Source: Benincasa hispida (taxonomy: Eukaryota; Streptophyta; Magnoliopsida; Cucurbitales; Cucurbitaceae). Taken from it: DNA of 64,000 bases. The translations under genes and the position numbers were made by a program. Positions 21,218-33,469 of the stretch are shown in pieces. The notes below the pieces were generated by a model. That model was not told the DNA's origin and searched no databases. It worked only from the letters and a program-made list of their open reading frames with translations. The stretch is taken from contig NC_052351.1 in the NCBI RefSeq assembly GCF_009727055.1, positions 54,235,956 through 54,299,955 of the forward strand, given 5' to 3'. Each line of letters starts with the position of its first letter. Within the stretch, counting starts at the first letter, position 1.

Positions 21218-22890
21218 TGATGCGTTATTTATGAGGTGGAATTATGGATGAAATGTGATGATGAAAATGCGCTGAGCACTCAAGTTTTCTTAGTGGAATC
21301 CAAGTGTAAACCCCACTGTGTTTCTTAGTAAGTCCAGGGTCGAACTTAGGGACTTGGGAAAACAATATACGATGATAATTTTTCAGAAGACTTTGCGGTA
21401 ACCAAATAAATCAAGTAGTTGTTTGGATTGTTGTTGTGGTAATAAAAATAAATAGATCCGGCGGAGTTTCGAAAAGAGTTGATAAAACGGAAGATGCGAT
21501 GAGTATGCGGTGAACGGGTAGAAAAGGGTTTTGGCTAACATTTCCTAAGATGCGTTCATGCTATGCGATCATGCAACACATATACAATAGTAAACCATCT
21601 CTCGAAGCAAATGCTATGGCTTCTAATGCTAGAACGCATGCGATATACGCGATAAGTCTATAGGACCTAAACATAAGCCTCTATTTTTATTTATGCAATG
21701 AGAAAATGACACACACACAAATAAGGCGAGCACATAATATCATATCTATCTCTAGGGTACATGCGATGCAGGTTGACAAACTAAGCTTATCTCTAAGTCT
21801 CTATCTCTTGTTTATGCAGATCTAATCTTGCACTCTTGAGTCTAGATTCTAACCTAGCTCTCTCAAGTCTCAGATTATTTCTTTAGGCTCTCTCTCGAAT
21901 AGCTCTAAAGGGGTGTTGGGCACAACATAAAACAAGATAATCACATGTGACGAAGATCCTAGGTCATGTTAGCTTAGTTCTTCTCAACCCATTCGACAAG
22001 TTTGGCTACTCATGCATGCTAAGAGAGTGAACAAATGTAGAATAAGAACTTCCATTGTATAAATATAAAGTTGAAGTACAAAATAACAACGTAACAAGAG
22101 AATAACGAGCCTGGTAGCAATCTCTTGCTTCCCAGGCTTTTACATTGTCTTTTCTACTCTTGTTCAAAAGATAGTCTCGCTCTCACGAGAGTCGGCCCGC
22201 TCTCTGCTTTCTACGCCTCCGAGTTCTCTCTCGAGTTGCCTTGAGCGATCTTCTGGCATCTCTTCTCTTATCTCGCTCTGCCTTAATAAAAAATGAAAAC
22301 TATGGATAAGGCTAAACTATGAACTGGCTGAACTAGCTGAACAACTGAACCCCTTTTTGAAGGATGCTTTCGGTATTTATAGAGCTTTGGGGTGAAAGGA
22401 GACTTCTCTTTTATGATTGCATAGATGGTATGGCTTTAATTGTCTAACTGATGCACCGAATATTTGTCATCGAAAAGCTGAGTGTACTTGTTATCATTAG
22501 CGGCTTGTCAACTTAATTCGGATTCAACCATCATCAGTTTTCTGTCCCATCGTGATTAATTATGCCTTTCACCCAGATGCACCCACCAAGTTGTGCCGAC
22601 TCTATGCGGAAATCCTTCTTCAATAGATTTTTGCGAACACAAATCACCGCAAAGCCTTGCGGTAATGCTGCGCTCGACCGTTGATTTCTTGCGATTGCGC
22701 TTTTTGCCTTGCGTCAACGCATATTCTGCATAAAAATACAAAAATTAACTGTTTCTATGTGATAAATGCATGCGACCGCAATGTTATGAACTTAATGCTT
22801 TTTGGACGCAATCTAACATATTTTATCAACGCAAGCCAACATTGTTTAAGAACTTAGCACTGTAATAACGTGCATTTCTGCTCGTTATTA
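21218..22890 (-). mobile_element. Solo LTR, minus orientation
   Basis: The ends are TGATGCG (plus strand, left) and CGTTATTA (right); read on the minus strand it starts TAATAACGAGCAGAAATGCA. It is the inverted homologue of 29550-31216, which starts TGATAACGGGCAGAAATGCA. It carries a TATA box (TATAAATA on the minus strand near 22373-22381). Exact GGAGC repeats flank it and no internal region is present, so it is a solo LTR left by recombination between two LTRs. ORF 22556-22741 is a fragment of LTR sequence. The parent family has no coding copy here. Confidence 0.9.
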
Positions 22891-22895
22891 GGAGC
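22891..22895. repeat. Target-site duplication, right copy
   Basis: GGAGC, matching 21213-21217. Confidence 0.9.
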
Positions 22896-23879
22896 CCGGT
22901 GACAAAATTTACTGCTTTCTTTATTTGTTTTCTAGATTAGGTTTCTTTTTATTTTTGTTTTATAGGGATGACCGAGAGGAGAGGAGCATCGTTTTTAGGC
23001 GAGCATACGACCACTACCATCTCGTACGCAACTATGTTTTCAGGGGAGGTTTTTTGTTCCTTTGTCTTTATTTTCATTGGGCTTAAATTAGATATACATT
23101 AGGGATAATGTATCGTATTAAAGTTGGGGGTGGTAGTTATATATGTATGTCTAGCAAGTCCTTGAGCACTTGAGCTCGAATTTTTGGTTGAACTGTTGAT
23201 ATGATTTTTATGATACATGTGTTTTGATGATGACTTTCTATGATAGGATTTAGATAACTCTCTCTTTGATCTGTTAAGGGTTCACATAATGTATGCATGA
23301 TTTTGGGCTAAATTTAAAGTTCTTTCTTGATTCCCTTGCATATATTGAGCACATAGCCCTCTTATTTAAGGTTTAGAATGCTTAGGATTAGATTATTTTG
23401 TCCATACGCTTGTTGTCACTTGGAAAGGTCTAGGTGAGGGTTGTTAAGCAACTGAAGCTCAACTCAGTAATGCATGCTTAGGTTTTTTCCAAACTCTTAT
23501 GTTGTAAAGTAAAAGTCTGTTGTATGCTAATTAAAGGGCAAGCATGTTGTAGAGTAAAAGAATGTCTGTATAATATTTTTGAAGGGGATTACTCCTCTTT
23601 CTTGGGTTATGATTAACCTTGGGCGGTTATGACACCCGTAGTTTCCCTTTGAGTTAAATTACCCCAACGAATGAGTAAGCTTTCGCACCTTGTTAGGAGA
23701 TATTGCTCGTAGTTGGATGATTCGCATGACATCCGTGTGGGCAAGCCAAAATGAAGGCATCTAGATAAGGTTTCCTCTTTCCTATGTATTAAAGTGAAAT
23801 AAATAGTAAAAAAAAAAAAAGGGTTTGGTTCGCTTAAGTTTAAATTACGAAACAGCCACTGCAATGTCACAGTGTCGCA
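22896..23879 (+). repeat. Athila-like 3' non-coding region
   Basis: This continues the element interrupted by the solo LTR. It contains GTTGGGGGTGG near 23124, matching the first polypurine-like tract of the other copies. It also holds a hairpin at 23718-23743 with the same AGTTGGATG lead-in and AAGCCAAAATGAAGG tail. A poly-A run is at 23809-23821. I see no gene in it. Confidence 0.6.
23718..23743 (+). ncRNA. Divergent copy of the 3'-region hairpin
   Basis: Inner arm GCATG/CCGTGT and outer pairs with several G-T wobbles surround the loop ACATC. The flanking words match copies A and B at 10876 and 11054. Confidence 0.4.
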
Positions 23880-24945
23880 ACGCTCTACCCTGACGCTCTA
23901 AGGCAGAATGTGCAGCATTCCAACATTGCTTTATAGCATCGTGACACTATGATGTTTGATGGACGGACATAGTAAGCGCGCGTGCAAGTGAGCGTTGCAA
24001 TGCGGTTTTTAGCATTGCGATGCTACGATCTTTCCTATAAATACTCTCCTTCGTCTTTAGGTCAAATTAAAACTCGTTCCTTCGTCCATTCCCTTCAACT
24101 TTTTGTATCCTTCGGGTAGTTTTTGCTTTTTATTTTTGGTTGTTATCAATGGAACGGATGTGTATCTAAGATTTATCTATGAATTGAGAGGTAAATTCTA
24201 TCTAGTCTCTTTGTTTAATTTATTGAAGGTTTCTTAATTAATTTAACTGCAATCTTGTGAATTCTTTGGATGGATTTGTTTTAATCTTAATGGAGTTTTG
24301 ATAAATTCTTATGAGAAATTAATTTGTTGAAATTTTTGTTTGCAAAATCATTCTAGCCTATGTATCATTGATTGATTTAGTCGCACTTATTAGGATTGCA
24401 TGTTCAGGGTCTAGACTTTTTCTGACCAAACTCATGTATATCCTAATATAATCTTTCCAAATAAATCATGTTACAAGATATGACTTTCTGGCTTGTTGCA
24501 TGTCTCAACAATTGAACCCTTTCTTAATGCTTTTCAATTTTAACTTGGATGTCGCTAAGACGGAAGAGCTGTAAAGTTAATTAGGACTGATTTGTTTAAT
24601 ATCGAATTTGGCTAAATAGGCTATTAGATTTTCTAATAGGTTGAATGATTGAAAGATTCAGTGTAAATAATTGGTGTCTAGTGAAAGAAATTACATAGGA
24701 ACTATCTCTTGCTCTAGAAATTAGATAGACTCCTATCCTAGATTACATTTACACTTTTATTTTAGTTTTGCATATATTATCTCTTCCACACCTAAACCCC
24801 ATTTATCACTCAAGTTTTAAAATTAACTCAATAAAACCAATCGCGCTTCTCTGCGGATCAACACAGACTTACCACTGTTACTATGTTTTAGTAATTCTAG
24901 AAGTTGTTTGGTGATATTATAAATTTTCTTTTGACCATACTCCAG
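23880..24945 (+). repeat. Probable Athila-like LTR (ends uncertain)
   Basis: A TATA box (TATAAATA, 24036-24043) follows a GC-richer U3 containing repeated AGCATTGCGATGCTA-like words. The long T-rich tail ends in a segment with GCGGATCAACACAGAC near 24858, as is usual near the end of Athila-type LTRs. I cannot fix either terminus and find no second copy in the window. The call rests on position after the 3' region and on the promoter. Confidence 0.4.
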
Positions 24946-24989
24946 AATTAATTACGCGTAGGCTTTCGGGCTTTGCCAGTGCGTCTTTC

Positions 24990-25370
24990 TGGATTAGGAT
25001 GAACAACATCGTGATGTTGCATCTTAGCATTGATATGCTTCCGGAAAATGATGAACAGCATTGCAACACTTGATGAACAGCATCTCGACGCTATCGGGCA
25101 GAAGCTCGAATTCTGAAAACTGTAGCTTGATCTCGCTTGCTGTTCTCTTCAATTACAGCCTGATTTGCACTCTATTAACTCTAATAAAATTATTGATTTT
25201 AGAGCATGCATTTAAGCTCATCTGACAAGAGCCAATTAGAGATTAAAATTTATAATTAAAGAGAACTCTGATGCCAAAATTGAATTTTCACCATATTAGT
25301 CAACCAAACATGCAATTATAGAATTTCACCCACCAAACTCAAATTAACGTTAATTGAGTGCTTAAATCAT
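24990..25370 (-). repeat. Copia leader fragment
   Basis: This lies below a primer site at 25371-25382 and aligns with 18130-18400 of the other minus-strand copia: CAGAAGCT-GAAAACT, GACAAGAGCCAATTA and AATGCCAAA-type blocks in the same order. No coding sequence remains. Confidence 0.6.
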
Positions 25371-25382
25371 GAATTTATACCA
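25371..25382 (-). promoter_or_regulatory. Degenerate copia primer binding site
   Basis: Minus strand TGGTATAAATTC, two bases from the LTR end TATCA, corresponds to TGGTATAAGAGC at 18409-18420. Confidence 0.6.
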
Positions 25383-25384
25383 AT

Positions 25385-26480
25385 TGATAGAGTAAACTAA
25401 CATGCAACTGAAAAAATCAAAATCAATAAGTACTCTAATTACATTTAATTTGAGTTTTAAAAGAATGCAAAATAGTTTTGCGCTAAAGTAGGTTTCAAGA
25501 ATATAATTACCTTTGATGCTTACTTCTCTCCATGAAATTAAACTCCAAAACTTGAATGGACCACCACAAAGAGCTTCTCTATTATCCTCTAACTTTGATT
25601 GAAGAAGTAGAAATCATAATTGGAGCTAATTTTGTGAAGGGTTAGATAGGGTTTGATAGATGGATAGAAGGTTTCAAATTTTCCAGCAACATGAATTCAT
25701 CAAAGCTGAAATTCAGCTTATTTATCTACTCTACTCGTGCAAACACTTAGCTATTAATTGACACTTCAATTAACACTAAGCAAGTAGGAAATATGGTTGA
25801 TTTGGGTGAAACCACTCCAAATGAAGGAAAAACTTGGAAAATTCCACTCCAAGCCATTCCAAATGAAGCACTTTGAATGAAATTTTCCTTTTTCGAATTT
25901 TTCAATTTTTTTAATTTCCATTTAATTTTCAATAAAATTATATATATACATATATGTACATGTATATATTTATATATATATTGTAAATTTAAATCTGAAT
26001 TTGAATTTTAATAAATGAAATAATGTTTTATTTATTTAAATAATTAATTAAAATAATTTAATTAATTAATTAATTAAATTATAATTTAATATCAAATATT
26101 AAATTAGTCANNNNNNNAATTAGACATGAATCTTGTTCATGCAATTTTAATATTTAAATCAACACATAAATGTTTTAAACTATCCAATTTTGTTCAATTT
26201 TCACGAAATTGAACGTTTTAATTGCATCAAATACAATTAATTAAAACCCTAATTGAATTTGAACATTTCAAATTCAAAAACCTAATTTCGAATTTGAATA
26301 TTCCAAACCTGCTCAACTCATTAATCTAAGATATAATTTTATGAGCTAGTAGAGGGACCTTATGGACCTACAGATCATGAGCTCCAATGATTTGAGATTA
26401 GTTGGTTGAACTCTTTTAGACCAAATTAGTCAATATTCATTAACTACCTAGCTCGATAGTTGTACTCTCATCATTGTAGA
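25385..26480 (-). repeat. Truncated copia 5' LTR
   Basis: It has the same family and orientation as 18423-20217. The U5/R and AT-rich U3 parts are present, up to the block GGGACCTTATGGACCTACAG near 26360. It stops near 26480, so the outer U3 is missing. The sequence is very AT-rich and contains a 7-N gap. Confidence 0.7.
26111..26117. other. Assembly gap (7 N)
   Basis: Seven undetermined bases lie in an AT-rich tract inside the LTR, probably where a low-complexity stretch could not be closed. Confidence 0.99.
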
Positions 26481-26895
26481 TATGATGAGAGTAAGGATGA
26501 TTGAGGCAGGGGTTGGTGTTGTTGCACCCATTCCATTAGCTTATACTGAATCGAGCATGATTCTAGAAGTTGCCATGAGCGTGGATGGAGAAGACATGGC
26601 AAGGAGGAAGAAGAATGTGAAGAATAAAGTATCATGTTGAAATGCCATTGAACATAAATGAAAAACTGGAATGCAAAATAATAAGTGGAGGATACTTCAA
26701 GTTTTTTAGATTTTGGGTAAATAAGGGATGTGTTATGGTGTCATGGGAAGGAACCTAAATAAGATGGTAGAGAGAGAGAGAGGATGGTTTAAACATGGAA
26801 AATACAATTGTCATATTGGTGTTTTTGTTACCAAACTACCTTTTCATTCTAAATTTGTCAAAAACTCAACTTGTTAAGTTGCATCTATTGGAATA
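26481..26895. other. Unassigned spacer
   Basis: No open frame of note and no clear match to the repeats in the window. It includes a short GA run near 26770-26782. It lies between two truncated LTRs of one family, so it may be leftover leader or older host sequence. Confidence 0.4.
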
Positions 26896-28177
26896 TAGAA
26901 ACATGGAGTGGAAGAAAATAGGATCATTAAGCATTCTAATTCATTAATTTTGACATCAAAATTATGCATGTTCATGGGGTATCAAGAGGGTTTCATAACA
27001 TACCTTTGAAGATCCTCTTCAAACTCAAAATTCAGCTGCAATCTTCTCCAATTTTTATCGTGGACTACCACTAGAACTTCCCTACTATTCTCTAGAAGCC
27101 ATAGATTGAACTTAGGGAATTGGAGAAGTGGTTTTCTGGTTTTTCAGCTTGTTGAAGAACAACTTCTTCAACCTTCAAAAACTCAGCAATTCCACAATTG
27201 CATCATCTTTTCCACTCAATTAAGAGTTGTTTTATTACATGATTCTCATGAAAAACTGATCACCTCAAGTGATACTAGCAATCCCTTATATTTTGTGGTG
27301 GAATTATGTGTAAGATGGTAGAACATTCTTGCTTGAAAGTGAGAAAATCCTACATTGGGAATTTCCTCAATTTTCAATTTCACTTTTTGATTTTGAAATT
27401 GATTTGAAAAATCAAAATATTTTTCCAATTTTATTTCTAAAAATAAAAATAAAATTGAAATGTTATTAATTTTATAAAAATTAATTCAATAATTAAATTT
27501 TCTAATAAAATTAATAATTAATAATTAATTAAACAATTTAATTAATTCTATTAATTTAATATCAAATATTAAATTAATTTATCACCAATTCCACCATATA
27601 TTCCTATTCATTAAATTAATATTTAAATCATATTTATTTATTAATCGATTCTCCAATTACGTTTAACTACAAAATTAAATGTGTAGTTATATTACATAAA
27701 ATTACTAATTCTCTTAATTCTAATTTGAACGTTTCAAATTAACTTATCACACTACTCTAATACTAATCCATTTACAAGTTAGTAGGGGGACCTCGTGGAC
27801 CTATAGATAACGAGCTCCAACGATCAGAGTTTAATTGGCTTAACTCTTTAACCGAATTAACCGCCATTTGTTAACTGCCGGATCACTCCATTAAAACCCA
27901 ATAGTTTTACTCCCCTCACTTTAGATACATTGTGCCCACTCGATATAACTATAATTAGTAAGTTAATCCTTCAGAAGTTGTTCGTAATAATGGGTGGGTG
28001 AAAAGGCTATTTTACCCCGAGATTACCTCTTGTTCCTTAAGTCCCACTGATTCTCTAATGAACAGTTGGTTTGTGACCCAATCATAACACTGAGTTCCTC
28101 TCGAACCAATGAGAAGGTGAGGCTCCTTGTTCAAGACCCGGAGTCAGCACACTGAGTTCCTCTCGAACCAATGATTT
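26896..28177 (-). repeat. Second truncated copia LTR
   Basis: This matches 18440-19560: AAGCATTCTAATTCA, CATACCTTTGA-GAA, GGGGGACCTCGTGGACCTA and the block near AATGAGAAGGTGAGG. It stops where a plus-strand copia LTR begins at 28178, which inserted into it or replaced its outer U3. ORFs 27106 and 27246 lie in U5/R sequence and are not genes. Confidence 0.7.
28088..28173. repeat. Partial direct duplication at an LTR edge
   Basis: CACTGAGTTCCTCTCGAACC occurs at about 28088 and again at about 28149, 61 bases apart. The second copy runs straight into the inserted LTR start at 28178. Confidence 0.75.
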
Positions 28178-29549
28178 TGTTGGGTTGTATGTCCTGAAAC
28201 TCATAGTTTTGTAAATAGTAAACATAGACAAGTGTTGTTGATTATTTAATAACTCTAAATCCAATAAACTCCCTTGGTTTTTTTCATGAATACTTAGACT
28301 TTATGTGGAGACATAAACATGATCAAGTTCGAGTCAAATAGCCTAAACAGTCTATAGTAGTTAGATACGTTTGGGTACCTATTTAATGTGACCCGTTTTA
28401 TGATTGTTACAAATGTTGTAAAGTTTCATAAACGATGTGATTAGTTTGTCTATGTAGTTACATGTGAGCAGGGGTGTTCTATAGGATGAGATTGTGTAGG
28501 ACAGACCACAAAATAATCACTGTTACATATTAACACCGTTTACTGTTAACACTGATTAATTTCACTTCTTGATCTCCTGGACAACTTGATCTGAATCTTG
28601 TGTTGCCTATGAACTCCGGTTTATTTATGATTGTCCCTTGATCTGTATAGGTGAGGGTAAGCTCAATGTCGCTGCTCCGTATGCCTCCCATTTTAGTGAT
28701 AAGACCGAGTAGATAGCTGGGGACATAGAATTTGCAAGATGAAATTCATCTTACCCATTTTAGGTATAGTAAAAAGGTTGTTATCTTAAGGGTTGATCCC
28801 GAGTCTTGAACAAGGGGTCCCATCCTCTCATTGGCTTGAGAGGTAATGAATTAAGTGATTATGATCCTAAATCAATTGTTCATCAAAGGGATATTGGTAC
28901 TTAGGGAGAAAATATGTAACTCAAGGGTATTTTGGTATTTGACCTTGTTAAGGTTACGAACAACCAGTGAAGAATCAACTTATTGATGACAGTTATATCA
29001 AATGGACATATAATATATCTACAGTGAGGGGAATTCAACTACAGGCTATAGTGGACATTCCTGTTAGTTAACGAATGTTGATTAACTAGGTTAAAGAGTT
29101 TGACCGGTTAGTCACGGATCATAGGTCCATCGGACTCCATGTACTGTAGGTCCATCGAGTCTCCATGCTAGCTCAACACGAACATTGAAGAACTAGGTGA
29201 AGTAGGAATTTGAAATTTCAAATTCGGATTTTAGGGAAAATTGTATTTTATATGAGATATAATTTACAATTAAATCATTAATTTATTAATTAATTATTTT
29301 TTAGACTATACTTGATCATTAGCATGAAAGTGTTTTTTGAAACTTGATTAATATGATTAATCATAGCTAGGTGTCAAAGACAATTTAATATGTGATATTA
29401 AATTTATTTTATTTTATGTAATTGATTTTTTTAATTAAATAATTTCTAAATTTGAAAATTTGTATTTTATTTCTTTTAGTAAAAAAATAGTTAGTGAAAA
29501 AATCCAATTGCTGGATTTTGCCACTAACTAAGTGAACTTTGAAGTGGCA
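28178..29549 (+). repeat. Copia 5' LTR, first part
   Basis: It starts TGTTGGGTTGTATGTCC, as at 45517, and is collinear with that LTR through its U3. At 29549 it is interrupted by a solo LTR and resumes at 31222. Confidence 0.8.
29545..29549. repeat. Target-site duplication, left copy
   Basis: TGGCA, repeated exactly at 31217-31221. Confidence 0.92.
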
Positions 29550-31216
29550 TGATAACGGGCAGAAATGCACGTTATCATAGTGCTAATTTCTTAAACAATG
29601 TTGACTTGTGTTGATAAAATATATTAGATTGCATCAAAAAAATATCAAATTCATAATATTGCGGCCGCATGCGTTCATCGCATAGAAACAATGGATTTTT
29701 ATATTTTCATGCAGAATATGCGTTGACACAAAGAGGAAATAGCGATCACAGGAAATCATTGGTCAAGTGCAGCATTACCGCAAGGCTTTGCAGTGATTGT
29801 GTTCGCAAACATTTGCTCAAAAAGAATTGCCACAACTTGGTCGGCGCAACATGGTGGGCGCATCTGGGTGAAAGGCATAATTAATCACGATGGGACAAAA
29901 AGCTAATGACAGTCGAATCCGAATTAAGTTGACAGCTGCTAACGATAAGAAGTACATTCAGATTCGGCGTATCAGTCAGGGAGTTAAAGCCGTCCCATCT
30001 GTGTAACCATGAGAGAGAAGCTGCCTTTCACCCTAGAAGTTCTATAAATACCGAAGGCATCGTTCATATAAGGGGTTAACCAGTTCAATTGTTTACGTGT
30101 TCACAAGTTTTGTTCATAATTTAGCCTTCTTCTTACATTTTCTTTTATTTTAAGGTGGACGCGAGAGAAGGAGGTTGTGCCAACAGATCATTCCGATAAG
30201 CTTGAGAGAGCGCTAGAAGCTTCAAGATGAGAGAGAGGGTCGACTCCTGTGGAAGCAAGAATATCTCCAAACCGAATAGAGTTGCCAGTGTAAAAGCCTT
30301 GGGCAGCAAGGGATTGCTATCAGGCTCTCTACCTTTTACTTTCATTGTTATTTTGTATTCAAACTCATTTATAAAAATGGAATTTACTTCTCTATATCTG
30401 TTCACTCTCTGTTATGTACGTATGAGTAGCTAAATCTGTTGAATGGGTTGAGAAGCCCTTAGCTAGCTTAACTGCGGATCTTCATTCTATGCGATTATCT
30501 TGTATTATGTATGCTTCATTCGTTCATTAGAGATACTCGGGAGGGTAGTCTAAGGATAGGATCTAGGCTTGGGAAGGTTAGATCAGAATCTAGGCTCGGG
30601 AGAGTCAGATTAGAACACATAATCAAGAGATAGAAGCTTAGGAATAAGCACTGTTTGCTATTAACGCATCACATGCATCCTAGAGATAGGATATGATTGT
30701 GTGCGGTCACCTTGCTTTTGTGCATTTTGCATCATCGCATAGGAAAAGAGTAGAGACTTAGGAATAAGCTCTATGGACAATTTTACATTCAACATATGCG
30801 TCCTAAACTTAGGAGCATCGCATTTGCATTGGAAAATGACTTGCTGTGCATGGTTGTAGCATGATTGCATAGTCTGATGCATTCCCAAGTAATGCTAGCT
30901 AGAGACCTTCTCAACCTGTTCATCCTCATACTCAGTGCATCTATCAGACAATTAGACTTTTCTCAAAATCCGCCGCAATTGTTTATTTTTCATCATCCTA
31001 ATCAACAAACAAACCAACAATTAATTGAGTTATTGGTTACTGCAAAGTTTTCTAAAAATTACCACCGCAACCTGTTTTCACAAGTCCCTGAGTTTGACCC
31101 TGGACTTACCAGGAACTCAGTGGGGTTTACACTTGGATTCCACTGAGAAAACTTGAATGCTCAATGCAATTCCATCACCATATTTCCTCCATAATTTCAC
31201 ATAAAAAAACGCATCA
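29550..31216 (+). mobile_element. Solo LTR, plus orientation
   Basis: It starts TGATAACGGGCAG and ends AACGCATCA, 1,667 bases, flanked by exact TGGCA repeats. It is the inverted homologue of 21218-22890. A TATA box (TATAAATA) lies near 30043. It is inserted inside a copia LTR, which resumes cleanly on the other side. ORFs at 29669, 30227 and 30865 are LTR openings; one matches the ORF in the other solo LTR only because the sequence is the same repeat. Confidence 0.93.
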
Positions 31217-31221
31217 TGGCA
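31217..31221. repeat. Target-site duplication, right copy
   Basis: TGGCA, matching 29545-29549. Confidence 0.92.
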
Positions 31222-31636
31222 CTTCCCAAGCTTGAGACCTATAGTTTACATGCTAATTGAGTTTGAGGTGGAAGACATGCAAGATAGGATTTTGCATGTA
31301 TTCTTTCTATAAATAGTTTGGTTTTTGAAATTTGTAAAATCTAATGATTCTTTGACCTTTAACCTAAGCTCTTCCTCTAAAATCTCTTTACTCTCCTTTT
31401 ACTAAAGTGCTTTTCCCTTGTCTTCACTAACAAAAAGGTCCCACAACCATGTTCTTCAACCGAAGAATAGCAAGGATTTGCCGTTGGTGGTGTTAAATGA
31501 GCTCGGGAGAGGAATATTGTTGTGAATTCTACAAAGGTTTTAATTTCTAACCTTTATGCATGCTTATTCTTTTTTATATGTAATTAGAACGTTATCAATC
31601 CTTGCTTCCCCTATACATGTGTTCTTTATATTCCAA
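31222..31636 (+). repeat. Copia 5' LTR, second part
   Basis: This continues the LTR that began at 28178. It carries the promoter (TATAAATA, near 31311), a U5 with CTACAAAGGTTT and GCATGCTTATTC as in the related LTRs, and ends near TTCCA just before a primer site. Without the inserted solo LTR the whole LTR would be about 1.8 kb. Confidence 0.75.
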
Positions 31637-31640
31637 AAAT

Positions 31641-31652
31641 TGGTATCAGACT
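31641..31652 (+). promoter_or_regulatory. Copia primer binding site
   Basis: TGGTATCAGACT, near-perfect to the initiator-Met tRNA primer site, directly after the LTR. Confidence 0.85.
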
Positions 31653-32740
31653 AACTAAAAGTTGACTTCTAAACAAGTTAGAAGATGTCTATTTACCGCC
31701 ATGTGAGTCATGTCTTGGAGGAAAAATGACAAAAAGATCGTTTTCTGGAAAAGGTCTTCGAGCCAAAAAAACTTAGAGCTCGTGCATTCGGACTTCTATG
31801 GACCGACGAGTGTTAAAGCATGGGGAAGTTATGAATATTTCAGTAGCTTTATAGATGATTATTCAAGGTACGTTTACATTTACCTAATTCATTTTATATT
31901 TGAAGCTCTTGAAAAGATCAAGGAATTTAAGACCGAGGTTGAGAACCAATTAAGTAAATCTATTAAGAAACTTTGATCAAATCAAGGTGGGAAGTATTTG
32001 GACTAGAAATTGCAAGACTATATGATAAAACACAGGATTTAATCATAACTCCCTGCATTAGGAATGCCTCAGCAAAATGGTGTATCTGAACGGAGAAATA
32101 GAACCTTGTTAGAGATGGTTCGGTCCATGATGAGTTATGCTCAGTTGCCTAACTCGTTCTGGGGGTATGCAATAGAGACTACAGTTTAGATTTTGAATAA
32201 CTTCCCTCTAAGAGTGTTTCAAAAGCACCTTATGAGTTATGGACAGTATGTAAAACTAGTTTACGTCATTTCCAGATCTACGGTTGCCCGGCACGTGTTG
32301 GTGCAAAAACATAAGAAAGTGGAACATCGTTCAAATTATTCCTGTTTGTAGGTTACCCTAAAGGAATAAGAGGTGGTCAGTTTTATGATCTCGAGGATGA
32401 TAAGGTAATTGTATCGATAAATGTCACATTCCTAGAGGAAGACCACATTCAAGATCATAAACCCCACAATAAACTAGTATTGGAAGAGATTTCAAATAAT
32501 GCTATAGACTAATCAACAAAAGTTTTTTTATCAACGTTGCTCATCAACAAGAGTATAGATAGAACAAGGATGTCTGGTCCATCACATTCTACTCAAGAGT
32601 TGAGAGAGCCTCGATGTAGTAGGAGGGTTGTGAGACAGCCTTACTGCTATATGGGTTTAATTGAAACCGAAGTTAACATTCATGATGATGGCTTAGAGGA
32701 TCCATTAACATATAAACAAGAAATGGACGATGTTGATTGA
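31653..32740 (+). pseudogene. Copia integrase, joined directly to leader
   Basis: About 30 bases after the primer site the sequence is already at the integrase zinc finger (PPCESCLGGKM-like, frameshifted), so gag, protease and the pre-integrase region are deleted. The core follows: LELVHSDFYGPTSVK with the first Asp, and SSFIDDYSRYVYIYLI. The second catalytic Asp is Asn (SNQGGKYLD); GVSERRNRTLLEMVRSMM keeps Glu. Stops break it at several points. ORF 32537-32740 is the linker (PRCSRRVVRQPYCYMGLIET) leading to reverse transcriptase. Confidence 0.85.
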
Positions 32741-33469
32741 GATCAGTGGATCAAAGTCATGGACCTAAAAATATAGTCTTTGTACTTTAATTCAGTCTTG
32801 GATCTTGTAGATAAACCTGATGAGGTAAGACCTATCGGTTGTAACTAGATCCACAACTGTAAGAGAGACCGTACGAGGAAGGTACAGACCTATAAAGCCC
32901 AATTAGTAGCAAAGGGTTATACCGAGGTTGAGGGGGTGGACTATGAAAAAACCTACTCACTTGTTGCTATGATCAAATCAATCAGGATACTCTTGTCCAT
33001 TGCCACTTTTTATAATTATGAAATTTGGCAAATGGATGTCAAGACTGACTTTCTAAATGGAGATCTTAAAGAGAGTATTTTTATGGTCCAACCAGAAGGG
33101 TTCATTGAAAGAGGCCATGGGCAAAAGGTTTGCAAACTGAAGAGATCTATTTATGGATTGAAACACACATTTAGATCTTGGAATATAAGATTTGATATTG
33201 TGGTCGAATCTTATGGCTTTGAACATAACGTTGATGAACCGTGCGTATACAAAGAGATCATCAACCCCGCTGTAGCATTTCTAGTTTTATATGTAGATGA
33301 TGTCCTACTTATTGGGAATAATGTAGGATACCTAACTGAGATTAAAAATTGGCTAGCAACCCAATTTCAGATGAAAGACCTCGGAGAGGCGTTGTATATT
33401 CTTGTGATTCAAATAGTTTGAAATCGAAAGAACAGAACGCTAGCAATGTCTCAAACATCTTATATAGAC
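32741..33469 (+). pseudogene. Copia reverse transcriptase (partial)
   Basis: The open frame at 32936-33421 reads IWQMDVKTDFLNGDLKESIF with the first catalytic Asp region, CKLKRSIYGLKHTFRSWNIR, and FLVLYVDDVLLIGNN with the YVDD catalytic pair. It ends with NWLATQFQMKDLGEALYILV. The upstream fingers (32741-32935) have stops. After a stop at 33421 the frame continues briefly (NRTLAMSQTSYID) and is cut at 33469 by the start of a chromovirus LTR. RNase H and the 3' LTR are not present. Confidence 0.9.

Noticed and set aside
29669..29884. ORF with a minus-strand relative at 22556-22741
   Set aside because: Both are parts of the same solo-LTR family, so the similarity is that of the repeat.
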